Source: a bacterium (lineage in GTDB: Bacteria > UBA9089 > JASEGY01). Taken from it: a stretch of 12,610 nt of DNA. The notes beneath the pieces were generated by a model. It ran no database searches. It was given only the letters and a program-made list of their open reading frames with translations, and was not told where the DNA came from. Location of the stretch: NCBI GenBank assembly GCA_030019105.1, contig JASEGY010000037.1:1-12610 (forward strand). Reading direction: 5' to 3'. The translations under genes and the position numbers were made by a program. Below are positions 6,257 to 12,610 of this stretch, piece by piece. Within the stretch, counting starts at the first letter, position 1; every line of letters begins with the position of its first letter.

Positions 6257-6970
6257 TTACTCCCGGTAGTAAGCCTTATTAACCATGATTCCTTGTTTAG
6301 ACTCGATGGTGAAAGGAAAAGGCCTCGGGTCATAAGAACACCCTCGAACTTTTTGTAAGCGAAGGTATTTCTTCGGGACCCCCCCTTTTTCTTCGGACAG
6401 ATAAAGGTCCACACTTAAATCATAGGCATTGGTTAGAGAATACCTTTCCTTTGATTCAAGGGTATGCGCTAAATAGAGGTCCATAAGCACGATTCCTTCG
6501 GCCCGCATACGACGGTTTTTGGCATAGATCATACTTACAAAGTCTTGAGGCGAGTAGTTTATCGCCAGGGAACTGAGGGAGTCAATGACTATCCTGACCG
6601 GTTTCTCTATCTTTGAGACAGCCTGACTTAAGATATAAATAAGCTCCTCGGGATCAGACAGGTCAGCCACAGAATATTCTTCTTTACTATCTATTGAAAA
6701 GGCGTCAATAAACATAAATCGTTTGCTTCGTTCATAAGCCGATGCCCCAAAACCAAAATTAACCAGGTTTTTCCTGATTCGGTTTACCGGCTCATCAGCC
6801 GCTACAAGAAGAGCTGATTCTCCTTTCCTGAGGCCTTGAACGAGGAATTGAAAGGCAAAGGTAGTTTTACCTGCCCCCTGATCTCCCCTGACCAACCAAC
6901 TTGTGCCAAAGGGAAGGTCTTCGCTTAGAGTGCCGGCCAGAGGGGCAAAGCTTATTTTTTGATTTTTCAT
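6257..6970 (-). CDS. Single-domain KaiC/RadA-like ATPase
   Basis: 237 residues. Walker A GDQGAGKT (29-36); acidic pair D59-E60 at the position of the KaiC catalytic glutamates (LLVAADEP); Walker B RIVIDS (D130); and a C-terminal KVRGCSYDPRPFPF motif (207-220) typical of this family. ATG 6970 is chosen because GGAGGT (6978-6983) precedes it by 7 bases; the frame can be extended to 6991, but that extension encodes the ribosome binding site. It is the first gene of the operon, with a sigma70-like promoter just upstream. The start of the domain lacks the GxxxLD motif (it reads LAGTLSEDLP), so it is divergent. By family knowledge it is an ATP-dependent, probably oligomeric signalling protein; it could pair with the double-domain paralogue downstream. 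Confidence 0.8.
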   Translation of the reverse strand: MKNQKISFAPLAGTLSEDLPFGTSWLVRGDQGAGKTTFAFQFLVQGLRKGESALLVAADEPVNRIRKNLVNFGFGASAYERSKRFMFIDAFSIDSKEEYSVADLSDPEELIYILSQAVSKIEKPVRIVIDSLSSLAINYSPQDFVSMIYAKNRRMRAEGIVLMDLYLAHTLESKERYSLTNAYDLSVDLYLSEEKGGVPKKYLRLQKVRGCSYDPRPFPFTIESKQGIMVNKAYYRE

Positions 6971-6977
6971 AGATTTA

Positions 6978-6983
6978 ACCTCC
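6978..6983 (-). promoter_or_regulatory. Ribosome binding site that sets the start of the single KaiC-like gene
   Basis: GGAGGT on the minus strand, 7 bases before ATG 6970. The extra N-terminal residues MLLEVKS of the longer frame would be encoded by this site and its leader, so the shorter start is preferred. Confidence 0.8.
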
Positions 6984-7012
6984 AATAGCAATTCAAAAAA
7001 ACATTCTTTCTA

Positions 7013-7041
7013 TTTATATCACAAGAAATAAGATAAGTCAA
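7013..7041 (-). promoter_or_regulatory. Sigma70-like promoter of the KaiC-like operon
   Basis: On the minus strand TTGACT (7041-7036), a 17-base spacer, then TATAAA (7018-7013) preceded by TGA (extended -10 form). Predicted transcription start is near 7006, giving a leader of about 36 bases to ATG 6970. It reads into the single KaiC, 121-residue, double KaiC and V4R/PAS genes. Confidence 0.7.
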
Positions 7042-7090
7042 GAAAATTTAACACGGTAACGGTAGTGAAATAGCCTTTAACGATAATCAA

Positions 7091-7370
7091 GGCCGCTGGT
7101 AAGCGTTCACGGAACGCTGAAATTAGAAATTGGAAATTGGAAATTGGAAATTGGAAATTGGGCCTTCATACTTTCTAATTTCGGCGATGGTCATCGTTTC
7201 GGCCAATAGCGCTTAACCAAATTTAGTTTGATGGGTGTTGTAGTTGCAGAGCTTGCTCTGCCGTAATGTCGAGCAAGCTCGACCACTCCAAAATTGATCC
7301 AATGGCCCAAACGGTGAACAACGCCCTAATTTCCAATTTCTAATTTCAAGCCGTGAACGGTTACGGCCGC
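7091..7370. repeat. AAATTGG heptamer island with two palindromic cores
   Basis: Outer arms GGCCGCTGGTAAGCGTTCAC (7091-7110) against GTGAACGGTTACGGCCGC (7353-7370). Five AAATTGG units (7127-7161) against TTTCCAATTTC-type inverted copies (7324-7347). TCATCGTTTCGGCCA (7191-7205) against TGGCCCAAACGGTGAACA (7303-7320). Two centre palindromes, GCAGAGCTTGCTCTGC (7246-7261) and GTCGAGCAAGCTCGAC (7268-7283), whose cores are reverse complements of each other. The right outer arm overlaps the last codons and the TAA of the DUF362 gene. Confidence 0.85.
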
Positions 7371-8563
7371 TGTAAACATCTCTGCACCAAAACCCTTAGT
7401 TTGCGAGCCAGGCTTTCCTGAATATCAATTCCGCCATGCAGACACATTTCATGACAGCAAAAACATTTGATACAGCGATCATAATTGATGAGAAGACGAC
7501 CGGCCCTCTCTGAAATCGCCTCTGCCGGACAAACCCGGCGGCATATCCCGCATTTAGTACATTTGTCCTGATTAATGACAGGCTTGATCCAAAAAAGCTT
7601 CAGAAGGGGTTTGAACTCGCGGAGAAGAATAAGTCGTCTGGCTAGAGAAGGAGGTGGGGAAAAGTCATCGATTTTAACCTCTTCTATCCTTGGGCCCAGG
7701 ATGGTGATCTTGTCCGGATCAGCCTCTCCCAGTTTTCGGGCTGCTGCGATTCGGGTAGTTTCAATCCGGAGGGGATCAAAACCTACGATACTTGAAGCCA
7801 CGACATCAAGGGCCACCATATCCTGAGAAGCCAATATAAGCCCGATTTCTTTGGGATTACCTTGCTGCGGACCGGCGCCATCCATGCCGACGACCGCATC
7901 CATTAGGGTTAGTTTGACCTTAGGGGCCAGATAGGCGAAAATATCGACCAGGGCATCTGCAAATTTGTCCGGCTGAGGGAAAAGACGATGGTATTCGGAT
8001 TTAAGTGGTCCGGGAACCAGGCCGTATAGGTTTTTGATGCCCATGGTAAGCAGGGTTAAGATGTGGGTCTTTAACTTAGGCAGAGAGATAATTACATCGA
8101 CTTCCAGGGCTGGTTTAACCAAATAGAGGGTCTTGAGCACCCTGCCGGATGGATTGTCAATCCTGACCGGTTTTTCTTTTTCAAACTGAAGTATTTCTGC
8201 GCCGGCCTCAAGCGCAGCTTGACCAATACCCGTAACTTGAAATAATTCCTCAGTATTGGCAAAAGGGGTTCCAGGACTGTCTCCCACTAAGGGCAACCCT
8301 CCGGCTTCTTTGACCAACTTGACCATGGCCTTGACAATAGCTGGATGAGTAGTAACTGCCCGGTCCGGCGGCGTAGGCGCAAGGACATTAGGTTTCAAGA
8401 GAACCCTTTGTCCAGGTTCAACAAATCGGGTTAATCCCCCCAGAAATTCTATCCCTTCCCTGACAGATTCCTCTATTTCAGACTCGGTATATGTCTTGCA
8501 GCGGACAACAGAAACCTGGCTAATTTCGGATTTCGGATTTCGGACTTCGGATTTATTCTTCAT
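7361..8563 (-). CDS. DUF362 protein with a C-terminal 2x[4Fe-4S] ferredoxin domain
   Basis: 400 residues. The DUF362 domain spans about 17-300: LLKPNV (55-60), GDSPG (94-98), LPKLKTH (161-167), GIKNLYG (175-181) and DAVVGMDGAGP (222-232). The C-terminus carries two cluster motifs, C335-x2-C338-x2-C341-x3-C345P and C364-x2-C367-x2-C370-x3-C374. The reaction of DUF362 proteins is not settled; a redox role is likely. No signal peptide. The first 15 residues (MKNKSEVRNPKSEIS) are encoded by 7-bp TCCGAAA-type repeats, and no other ATG or GTG precedes the domain, so the repeat supplies the start codon. Only a weak GGGATAA site precedes ATG 8563. The stop TAA lies inside the arm of the island at 7091-7370. 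Monocistronic, divergent from gltX. Confidence 0.85.
   Translation of the reverse strand: MKNKSEVRNPKSEISQVSVVRCKTYTESEIEESVREGIEFLGGLTRFVEPGQRVLLKPNVLAPTPPDRAVTTHPAIVKAMVKLVKEAGGLPLVGDSPGTPFANTEELFQVTGIGQAALEAGAEILQFEKEKPVRIDNPSGRVLKTLYLVKPALEVDVIISLPKLKTHILTLLTMGIKNLYGLVPGPLKSEYHRLFPQPDKFADALVDIFAYLAPKVKLTLMDAVVGMDGAGPQQGNPKEIGLILASQDMVALDVVASSIVGFDPLRIETTRIAAARKLGEADPDKITILGPRIEEVKIDDFSPPPSLARRLILLREFKPLLKLFWIKPVINQDKCTKCGICRRVCPAEAISERAGRLLINYDRCIKCFCCHEMCLHGGIDIQESLARKLRVLVQRCLQRP
8522..8557. repeat. TCCGAAA heptamers inside the DUF362 start region
   Basis: On the plus strand, TTTCGGA-type units repeat with 7-base period, one unit varying to CTTCGGA. Because three units equal seven codons, the encoded peptide has a heptad period (KSEVRNP, KSEISQV). 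Such NPKSEIR-type peptides are a known artefact of this repeat class in other genomes. Confidence 0.85.
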
Positions 8564-8576
8564 TGGTTATCCCGAG

Positions 8577-8934
8577 TTTGGTATACACAGCACGGGCATA
8601 AATTGGAGGGTTTCGGTTCAGCCGTCCCTACGAGACTATACTATTACCCCGCAACATTTGCGTTGTCCGCGAGAATTATGAACATAAAGGCCGGTAATTT
8701 GGGGTGGCTTTTGGTCCTTTTGGTCATTTGTGTCCTTGGTTTGGTTGCGGCAGGAGGCCGCGCTATGACTCTACTTTGGCATCGTTCCCCAGCGATAAAT
8801 CGCTGGGCTATTTTCAAGTGTCTCTACGGGACAGGATCGTCGGCTAAGTCGAGCAATAGCAACACACTACCGCTAACTTAATGGCAGTGGGGCAAAGCCC
8901 ACCCTACATTTCAGCTTTGCAGGAAGCGTAACCT
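8577..8934. repeat. Mosaic of short hairpin repeats
   Basis: Contains CCCAGCGAT-AA-ATCGCTGGG (8788-8807) and GTGGGGC...GCCCAC (8887-8902). Apart from the possible signal-peptide remnant at 8678, no coding or RNA gene is visible. Confidence 0.6.
8678..8881 (+). pseudogene. Possible remnant of a secreted-protein gene (signal peptide only)
   Basis: 67 codons. The N-terminus has a textbook signal-peptide layout: MNIKAGN, a hydrophobic core LGWLLVLLVICVLGLVAA, then GGRA as a plausible cleavage region. Beyond residue about 32 the codons run through repeat DNA, including the hairpin CCCAGCGAT/ATCGCTGGG (8788-8807), so the mature protein seems to have been replaced by repeats. No clear ribosome binding site. 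Chance hydrophobic translation of T-rich DNA cannot be excluded. Confidence 0.3.
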
Positions 8935-8936
8935 AA

Positions 8937-9040
<104 letters not shown>

Positions 9041-9106
9041 TAAATCTTATCAGAAACCGGCCGGCTTTGCAAGTAAAATTCCTATCAAAGCTAAGGGGAT
9101 ATTTGA

Positions 9107-9303
9107 TTCCCACGCTCTGCGTGGGAACCCCCATCCGGGACGCTCTGCCTCATAAATATGTGAGAGCAGGTATCTTCTCAATAACTTGGGGCGCAGAAAC
9201 CAGGTTTCTTGAAGAAACCTGGTTTCTATCCACAATTGCCCCTGAATATTGAGAAGATACTGACGCAGAGCGTCACAGTCTGCATCCCCACGCAGAGCGT
9301 GGA
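9107..9303. repeat. Large nested palindrome
   Basis: Hairpin TTCCCACGC/GCGTGGGAA (9107-9127); outer GACGCTCTGC (9139-9148) against GACGCAGAGCGTC (9262-9274); TATCTTCTCAATA (9171-9183) against its exact inverse (9247-9259). The perfect 16-bp centre AGAAACCAGGTTTCTT (9195-9210) pairs with 9212-9227. A final CCCCACGCAGAGCGTGG lies at 9287-9303. It does not encode a protein. Confidence 0.85.
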
Positions 9304-9372
9304 GACGAGGGGTCGTGTGAAAATTACGGCGACCTGACCTCAATTCCTAACCGCACAGCTCGCAAAATTTCC

Positions 9373-9437
9373 TTCCTGACTCCTGACTCCTGACTCCTGA
9401 ATTCTGACTCCTGACTCCTGACTCCTGAATTCTGACT
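9373..9437. repeat. GACTCCT heptamer array with higher-order unit
   Basis: The order is three GACTCCT, one GAATTCT, three GACTCCT, one GAATTCT, so a 28-bp higher-order unit occurs twice. It is followed by TGAACGCTTACGG (9442-9454), the inverse of the outer-arm motif at 7098-7110. Confidence 0.85.
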
Positions 9438-9465
9438 ATACCTGAACGCTTACGGTATTTTTTGG

Positions 9466-9494
9466 TTTACAAATCAACCGGGATGTGATATAAT
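9466..9494 (+). promoter_or_regulatory. Sigma70-like promoter of gltX
   Basis: TTTACA (9466-9471), a 17-base spacer, then a perfect TATAAT (9489-9494) with an extended TGA before it. Predicted transcription start is about 9501, only about 3 bases before the gltX ATG. Confidence 0.8.
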
Positions 9495-9503
9495 TTAAAG
9501 TTA

Positions 9504-10976
9504 ATGGTTAGAGTAAGATTTGCCCCATCGCCAACCGGTTATCTCCATATAGGAGGGGCCAGAACAGCCCTCTTTAACTGGCTCTACGCCAGGTCAAAAG
9601 GCGGAAAGTTTATCCTCAGGATAGAGGATACTGACGTCAAGAGATCGACTCCGGAGGCAGTCGAGGCTATCCTGGAGGGCCTGAAATGGCTGGGTCTTGA
9701 CTGGGATGAAGGGCCTTATTTTCAGTCCGGGAGGTTGGAGATATACCGGAGATATGCCCGGCAATTGCTTGAAACCGGCCATGCTTACTATTGTTATTGC
9801 ACGCCGGAGGAGTTAGAGGAAAAGCGGGCTAAAATGATTTCGGACGATGATCAAGCCGCTGGTTATGACGGAACCTGCCGGCAGCTTCCTCAGGCCGGGA
9901 GAGACCGGTTAAGGTCTTTAGGGTTGAAGCCGTCTGTCCGGTTCAAGGTTCCCCGCGGGATTTCCCGAGTGACTAAAATGGAGGATATCCTGCGTGGTCC
10001 ACGGGAGTTTGACAATCATCTCCTGGGTGATTTTATTATCCTGCGACCGGATGGAACCCCGACCTACAATTTCGCGGTGGTGGTTGATGACGGTGAGATG
10101 GGCATTACCCATGTTATCCGGGGAGACGATCATATCTCCAATACCCCCCGGCAGATTCTGCTTTTTGAAACCCTGGGTTTTGAACTGCCTTCCTTTGCTC
10201 ACCTGCCGATGATCTGGGGATCAGACCGGACCAGGCTAAGCAAACGACACGGGGCAACTTCAGTTATCGCCTATCGGGAAGAGGGCTACCTCCCGGAGGC
10301 CATGGTAAACTACCTGGCCCTTTTAGGTTGGGCCACCTCAGACAGTCAGCAGATATTTACCAGAGAAGAACTGGTTTCGAAATTTTCTTTAGAACGGATT
10401 AGTAAGAATCCAGCCATCTTTGATTCGGAAAAACTAAACTGGATGAACGGTGAATACATCAGATCAACTGACCTGGAAAAATTAGTCGATCTGGCCCTGC
10501 CTTATTTGAAAGAGGTAAAAGGTCCGGCTGCTCAGGCCGATCGAGAATGGTTTGTCGAGCTTTTAAGAATTTATCGGGAGAGGATCAAGACGTTAAAACA
10601 ATTATTAGAGCAAGCCGACTTCTTTTTTACAGATAGGATTCAGTTGACTGAAGATGCATTAAATAAGGTGCTTATGAAGGAAGGTGTGCCGGATATCTTA
10701 AGGCAAACTAAGGATGTCCTGGCGAAGGTAGAGCCTTTTAATGTGGAGACGATCGAAGATGCTCTGCGGGCCTTAGCCGCTGAACTCGGGATTGGAGCGG
10801 GCAAGGTCATTCATCCCTTAAGGGCTTCCTTAACCGGCCGGCGGGCCAGTCCCGGGCTGTTTGAAGTCATTGCCCTCCTTGGCCGGCCGATAACTTTAAC
10901 CAGGATAGAGCAGACTATTCAAGAGCTTGATCATCGTTTGGGCCACTCAAGTCGAAAATGGGAAATGGGAAATTAG
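9504..10976 (+). CDS. gltX: Glutamyl-tRNA synthetase
   Basis: 490 residues. Class I synthetase charging tRNA-Glu (in many bacteria also tRNA-Gln, for later amidation). RFAPSPTGYLHIGG (5-18) carries the HIGH-type motif; FILRIEDTD (36-44) is the family signature; C97-Y-C99...C125 is the zinc-knuckle region; RGDDH (206-210); RLSKRHG (244-250) is the KMSKS-type loop. The anticodon-binding half follows and is complete (HPLRASLTGRRASPGLFE, 437-454). ATG 9504 gives the canonical N-terminus. The last residues (about 474-490, ELDHRLGHSSRKWEMGN) are encoded by the repeat island that begins at 10928, so the native C-terminus was probably replaced or extended. There is no ribosome binding site, and the promoter is immediately upstream. 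Confidence 0.97.
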   Translation: MVRVRFAPSPTGYLHIGGARTALFNWLYARSKGGKFILRIEDTDVKRSTPEAVEAILEGLKWLGLDWDEGPYFQSGRLEIYRRYARQLLETGHAYYCYCTPEELEEKRAKMISDDDQAAGYDGTCRQLPQAGRDRLRSLGLKPSVRFKVPRGISRVTKMEDILRGPREFDNHLLGDFIILRPDGTPTYNFAVVVDDGEMGITHVIRGDDHISNTPRQILLFETLGFELPSFAHLPMIWGSDRTRLSKRHGATSVIAYREEGYLPEAMVNYLALLGWATSDSQQIFTREELVSKFSLERISKNPAIFDSEKLNWMNGEYIRSTDLEKLVDLALPYLKEVKGPAAQADREWFVELLRIYRERIKTLKQLLEQADFFFTDRIQLTEDALNKVLMKEGVPDILRQTKDVLAKVEPFNVETIEDALRALAAELGIGAGKVIHPLRASLTGRRASPGLFEVIALLGRPITLTRIEQTIQELDHRLGHSSRKWEMGN

Positions 10977-11223
10977 GAAATGGGAAGTATCGGGATGGTT
11001 CACCTTACTGTGAAAGCTTGCGGCTAAAAATTACCATTAACTTTCTGGAGTTAATCCTTTAGGATTTCATTAGTTGTGAAAGGCTAAAGCCTAAAGTCCA
11101 GAAAGAACGTAAGATTTCACAGTAAAATGACCGATTATGAACCGTCCCGAAGTATCTTGATTTACTTCCTATTTCCCATTTCTTACTTCCTATTTTAAAT
11201 GGCCGAAACTATGAACAAGGCCA
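10928..11223. repeat. AAATGGG heptamer island overlapping the gltX 3' end
   Basis: TTGATCATCGTTTGGGCC (10928-10944) lies inside gltX and is inverted at TGGCCGAAACTATGAACA (11200-11217). AAATGGG-type heptamers (about 10955-10985) are inverted at about 11168-11196. Inner arms GGGATGGTTCA and ACTGTGAAA (10992-11015) pair with TTTCACAGT and TGAACCGTCCC. Copy 2 of the 54-bp repeat sits at the centre. It fills the gltX-thrC gap and ends about 8 bases before the thrC ribosome binding site. Confidence 0.85.
11047..11100. repeat. 54-bp dispersed palindromic repeat, copy 2
   Basis: Differs from the copy at 2793-2846 at three positions. Here the stem is extended by CTTTCTGGA (11041-11049) and TCCAGAAAG (11097-11105), showing nested insertion of one repeat into the centre of another. 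Confidence 0.9.
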
Positions 11224-11245
11224 AGAACTTTAAGGAGAAGAACCA

Positions 11246-12313
11246 ATGAAGGATAACAGTTGGCCCGGCGTTATTGCTAAATACAGGGAATATCTGCCTG
11301 TATCGGAGCACACTCCGGTAATTAGCTTAAAGGAGGGGAATACCCCTCTGATTGAGGCCCGGAATCTGAAAGATGTCCTGGGGAAAGATTTGAGAATATT
11401 CCTTAAATATGAAGGACTTAATCCTACTGCTTCCTTTAAGGATCGCGGCATGACGATGGCTATTTCAAAGGCAGTCGAAGAGGGGGCAAAAGCGGTTATC
11501 TGCGCTTCAACCGGCAATACCTCTGCCTCGGCCGCGGCCTATTCGGCTCGGGCCGGAATATCCTGCGCCGTCCTTATTCCTGAAGGGGCCATTGCCCTGG
11601 GGAAGCTTGCCCAGGCCCTGATGTATGGGGCTAAAGTCATTGCCGTGAATGGTAATTTTGACGATTGTCTTAACTTAGTGCGAGAGTTAGGGGAGAAATA
11701 CCCGATCACAATAGTTAATTCCATTAATCCCTACCGGATACAAGGTCAGAAGACAGGGGCCTTTGAGATATGTGATGCCTTAGGCGCTCCGCCGGATTTT
11801 CACGCTATCCCGGTAGGTAATGCCGGCAATATCACCGCTTACTGGAAGGGGTACAAGGAATATAAAAAAGCAGGCAAGATAGATTCACTTCCTGAAATGT
11901 TAGGCTTCCAGGCAGCCGGGGCCGCGCCCATTGTGGAAGGCAGGGTGATCCAAAATCCAAAGACTATTGCCACCGCTATAAAGATAGGCAACCCAGCCAG
12001 TTGGAAAGGGGCGGAAGCAGCCAGGGATGAATCCGGGGGATTAATCGATAAAGTAACGGATGACGAGATCATTTCGGCTTACAAGATGCTCGCTTCACGG
12101 GAAGGGATTGCGGTGGAACCAGCCTCGGCGGCCTCTGTGGCAGGAGTAATTAAGTTAGTTAAGGCCGGATATTTTAAAGGCAAAGGCCGGACACTGGTTT
12201 GTATCCTGACCGGACATGGATTGAAGGACCCGGAAAGGGCCATTGCCGTCGCGGAGAAACCAGTGGTGGTTCCGGCTAAATTAGAAAGAATAGCTGGATT
12301 ATTGGGGTTTTAG
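11246..12313 (+). CDS. thrC: Threonine synthase
   Basis: 355 residues, normal for the short bacterial/archaeal class. PLP-dependent conversion of O-phosphohomoserine to threonine and phosphate in the cytoplasm. SFKDRGMT (63-70) holds the PLP-binding K65; CASTGNTSAS (87-96) contacts substrate; GNAGNI (191-196) is the PLP-phosphate loop; ILTGHGLKDP (320-329) lies near the pyridine ring. ATG 11246 follows AAGGAG (11232-11237) at good spacing. It is downstream of gltX in the same direction but separated by 270 bases of palindromic repeat. I see no hom or thrB next to it and no clear terminator after its stop. Confidence 0.97.
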   Translation: MKDNSWPGVIAKYREYLPVSEHTPVISLKEGNTPLIEARNLKDVLGKDLRIFLKYEGLNPTASFKDRGMTMAISKAVEEGAKAVICASTGNTSASAAAYSARAGISCAVLIPEGAIALGKLAQALMYGAKVIAVNGNFDDCLNLVRELGEKYPITIVNSINPYRIQGQKTGAFEICDALGAPPDFHAIPVGNAGNITAYWKGYKEYKKAGKIDSLPEMLGFQAAGAAPIVEGRVIQNPKTIATAIKIGNPASWKGAEAARDESGGLIDKVTDDEIISAYKMLASREGIAVEPASAASVAGVIKLVKAGYFKGKGRTLVCILTGHGLKDPERAIAVAEKPVVVPAKLERIAGLLGF

Positions 12314-12393
12314 GCTGGTTGCGAGTAATGCCCAAATCTAAGCAAAAACAAATCGCGTTTGAGCGATCTAAGAATATGTAAAGGATGCCAATA
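12314..12393. other. Spacer between thrC and the brnT remnant
   Basis: Contains a 17-codon frame (ATG 12328 to TAA 12381, MPKSKQKQIAFERSKNM) ending at the brnT ribosome binding site. It has no ribosome binding site of its own and no recognised homology; it could be the tail of a lost gene or chance. Confidence 0.3.
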
Positions 12394-12438
12394 ATGGAAT
12401 TTGAATGGGACCCCGAAAAAGCGGTACTCACCCGTTAG
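12394..12438 (+). pseudogene. brnT: brnT toxin remnant (first 14 codons)
   Basis: ATG 12394 with AAGGA at 12381-12385 encodes MEFEWDPEKAVLTR and then TAG. The first ten residues are the characteristic start of BrnT (DUF497) ribonuclease toxins. The remaining 75-80 residues, with the catalytic Arg and His residues, are missing, and repeat DNA begins about 30 bases later. No brnA partner is seen before the window ends. Too short to be functional. Confidence 0.7.
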
Positions 12439-12488
12439 TACTTTGATTTAAAAAAAAGCACCTAATCCGTGGGAATAGCTACTCTTTT

Positions 12489-12577
12489 TAATAGCACACG
12501 GATGACACGGATTTAACGGATTTACACTGATTTTATCCGTGGTAATCCGTAGTATCCGTGTTATCCGTGTGCTATTA
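12489..12577. repeat. CACGGAT-type repeat palindrome
   Basis: 24-base arms (12489-12512 and 12554-12577, one mismatch) contain ATAGCACACGGAT and its inverse. The loop is made of degenerate ACGGATT units, with more TCCGTG units on the right. It follows the truncated brnT and may mark the deletion or insertion that destroyed it. Confidence 0.85.
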
Positions 12578-12610
12578 GATTTTCATAATCAAAGTAGTAG
12601 CGGATAAGCA

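Noticed and set aside
2899..6970. A circadian kaiABC clock locus
   Set aside because: No kaiA or kaiB is present, the double KaiC-like protein is short and divergent, and the second KaiC-like gene is single-domain.
9050..9343. Open frames through the nested palindrome on either strand
   Set aside because: They are translations of palindromic repeat DNA with no start signals or recognisable protein features.

Overview
The window looks like a chromosomal segment of an uncultured, anaerobe-like bacterium. Support for this: bacterial-type GltX and ThrC, strong AGGAGG-type ribosome binding sites, sigma70-like promoters, moderate GC, a DUF362/2x[4Fe-4S] protein, KaiC-family ATPases, and intergenic DNA crowded with heptamer tandem repeats and palindromes. 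That repeat style is known from several candidate phyla, planctomycetes and filamentous cyanobacteria. The phylum cannot be fixed from the sequence alone.

Layout. 1-1900 is mobile-element debris. It holds the C-terminal end of an ExeA/TniB-like AAA+ ATPase (+), a small downstream companion gene (+) closed by a strong intrinsic terminator, and then, on the other strand, a broken helix-turn-helix/zinc-finger gene. A 172-bp MITE-like inverted-repeat element has jumped into that gene. 2127-2714 (-) is a tightly coupled DUF433/DUF5615 toxin-antitoxin pair.

2899-6970 (-) is the most distinctive part: four co-directional genes behind a good promoter at 7013-7041. In transcription order they are a single-domain KaiC-like ATPase, an unrecognised 121-residue protein, a double-domain KaiC-like ATPase, and a protein joining a Rossmann-like domain, a V4R domain and a PAS domain. 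No KaiA, KaiB, histidine kinase or DNA-binding output domain is present. I infer a non-clock signalling system in which the V4R/PAS protein senses a ligand or redox state and the ATPases relay it.

7361-8563 (-) is a DUF362 iron-sulfur protein. 8564-9465 is a 0.9-kb repeat island with the remnant of a secreted-protein gene. 9504-12313 (+) carries gltX, apparently leaderless, and thrC. 12394-12438 is a truncated brnT toxin remnant followed by another palindrome.

A theme across the window is that repeat islands fill the gaps between housekeeping and signalling genes (4071-4280, 5709-5873, 7091-7370, 8577-9453, 10928-11223, 12489-12577). Several use direct heptamers, each island with a different heptamer, paired with inverted copies around a palindromic core. 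In several places the repeat DNA supplies start codons, stop codons or terminal residues of the neighbouring proteins.
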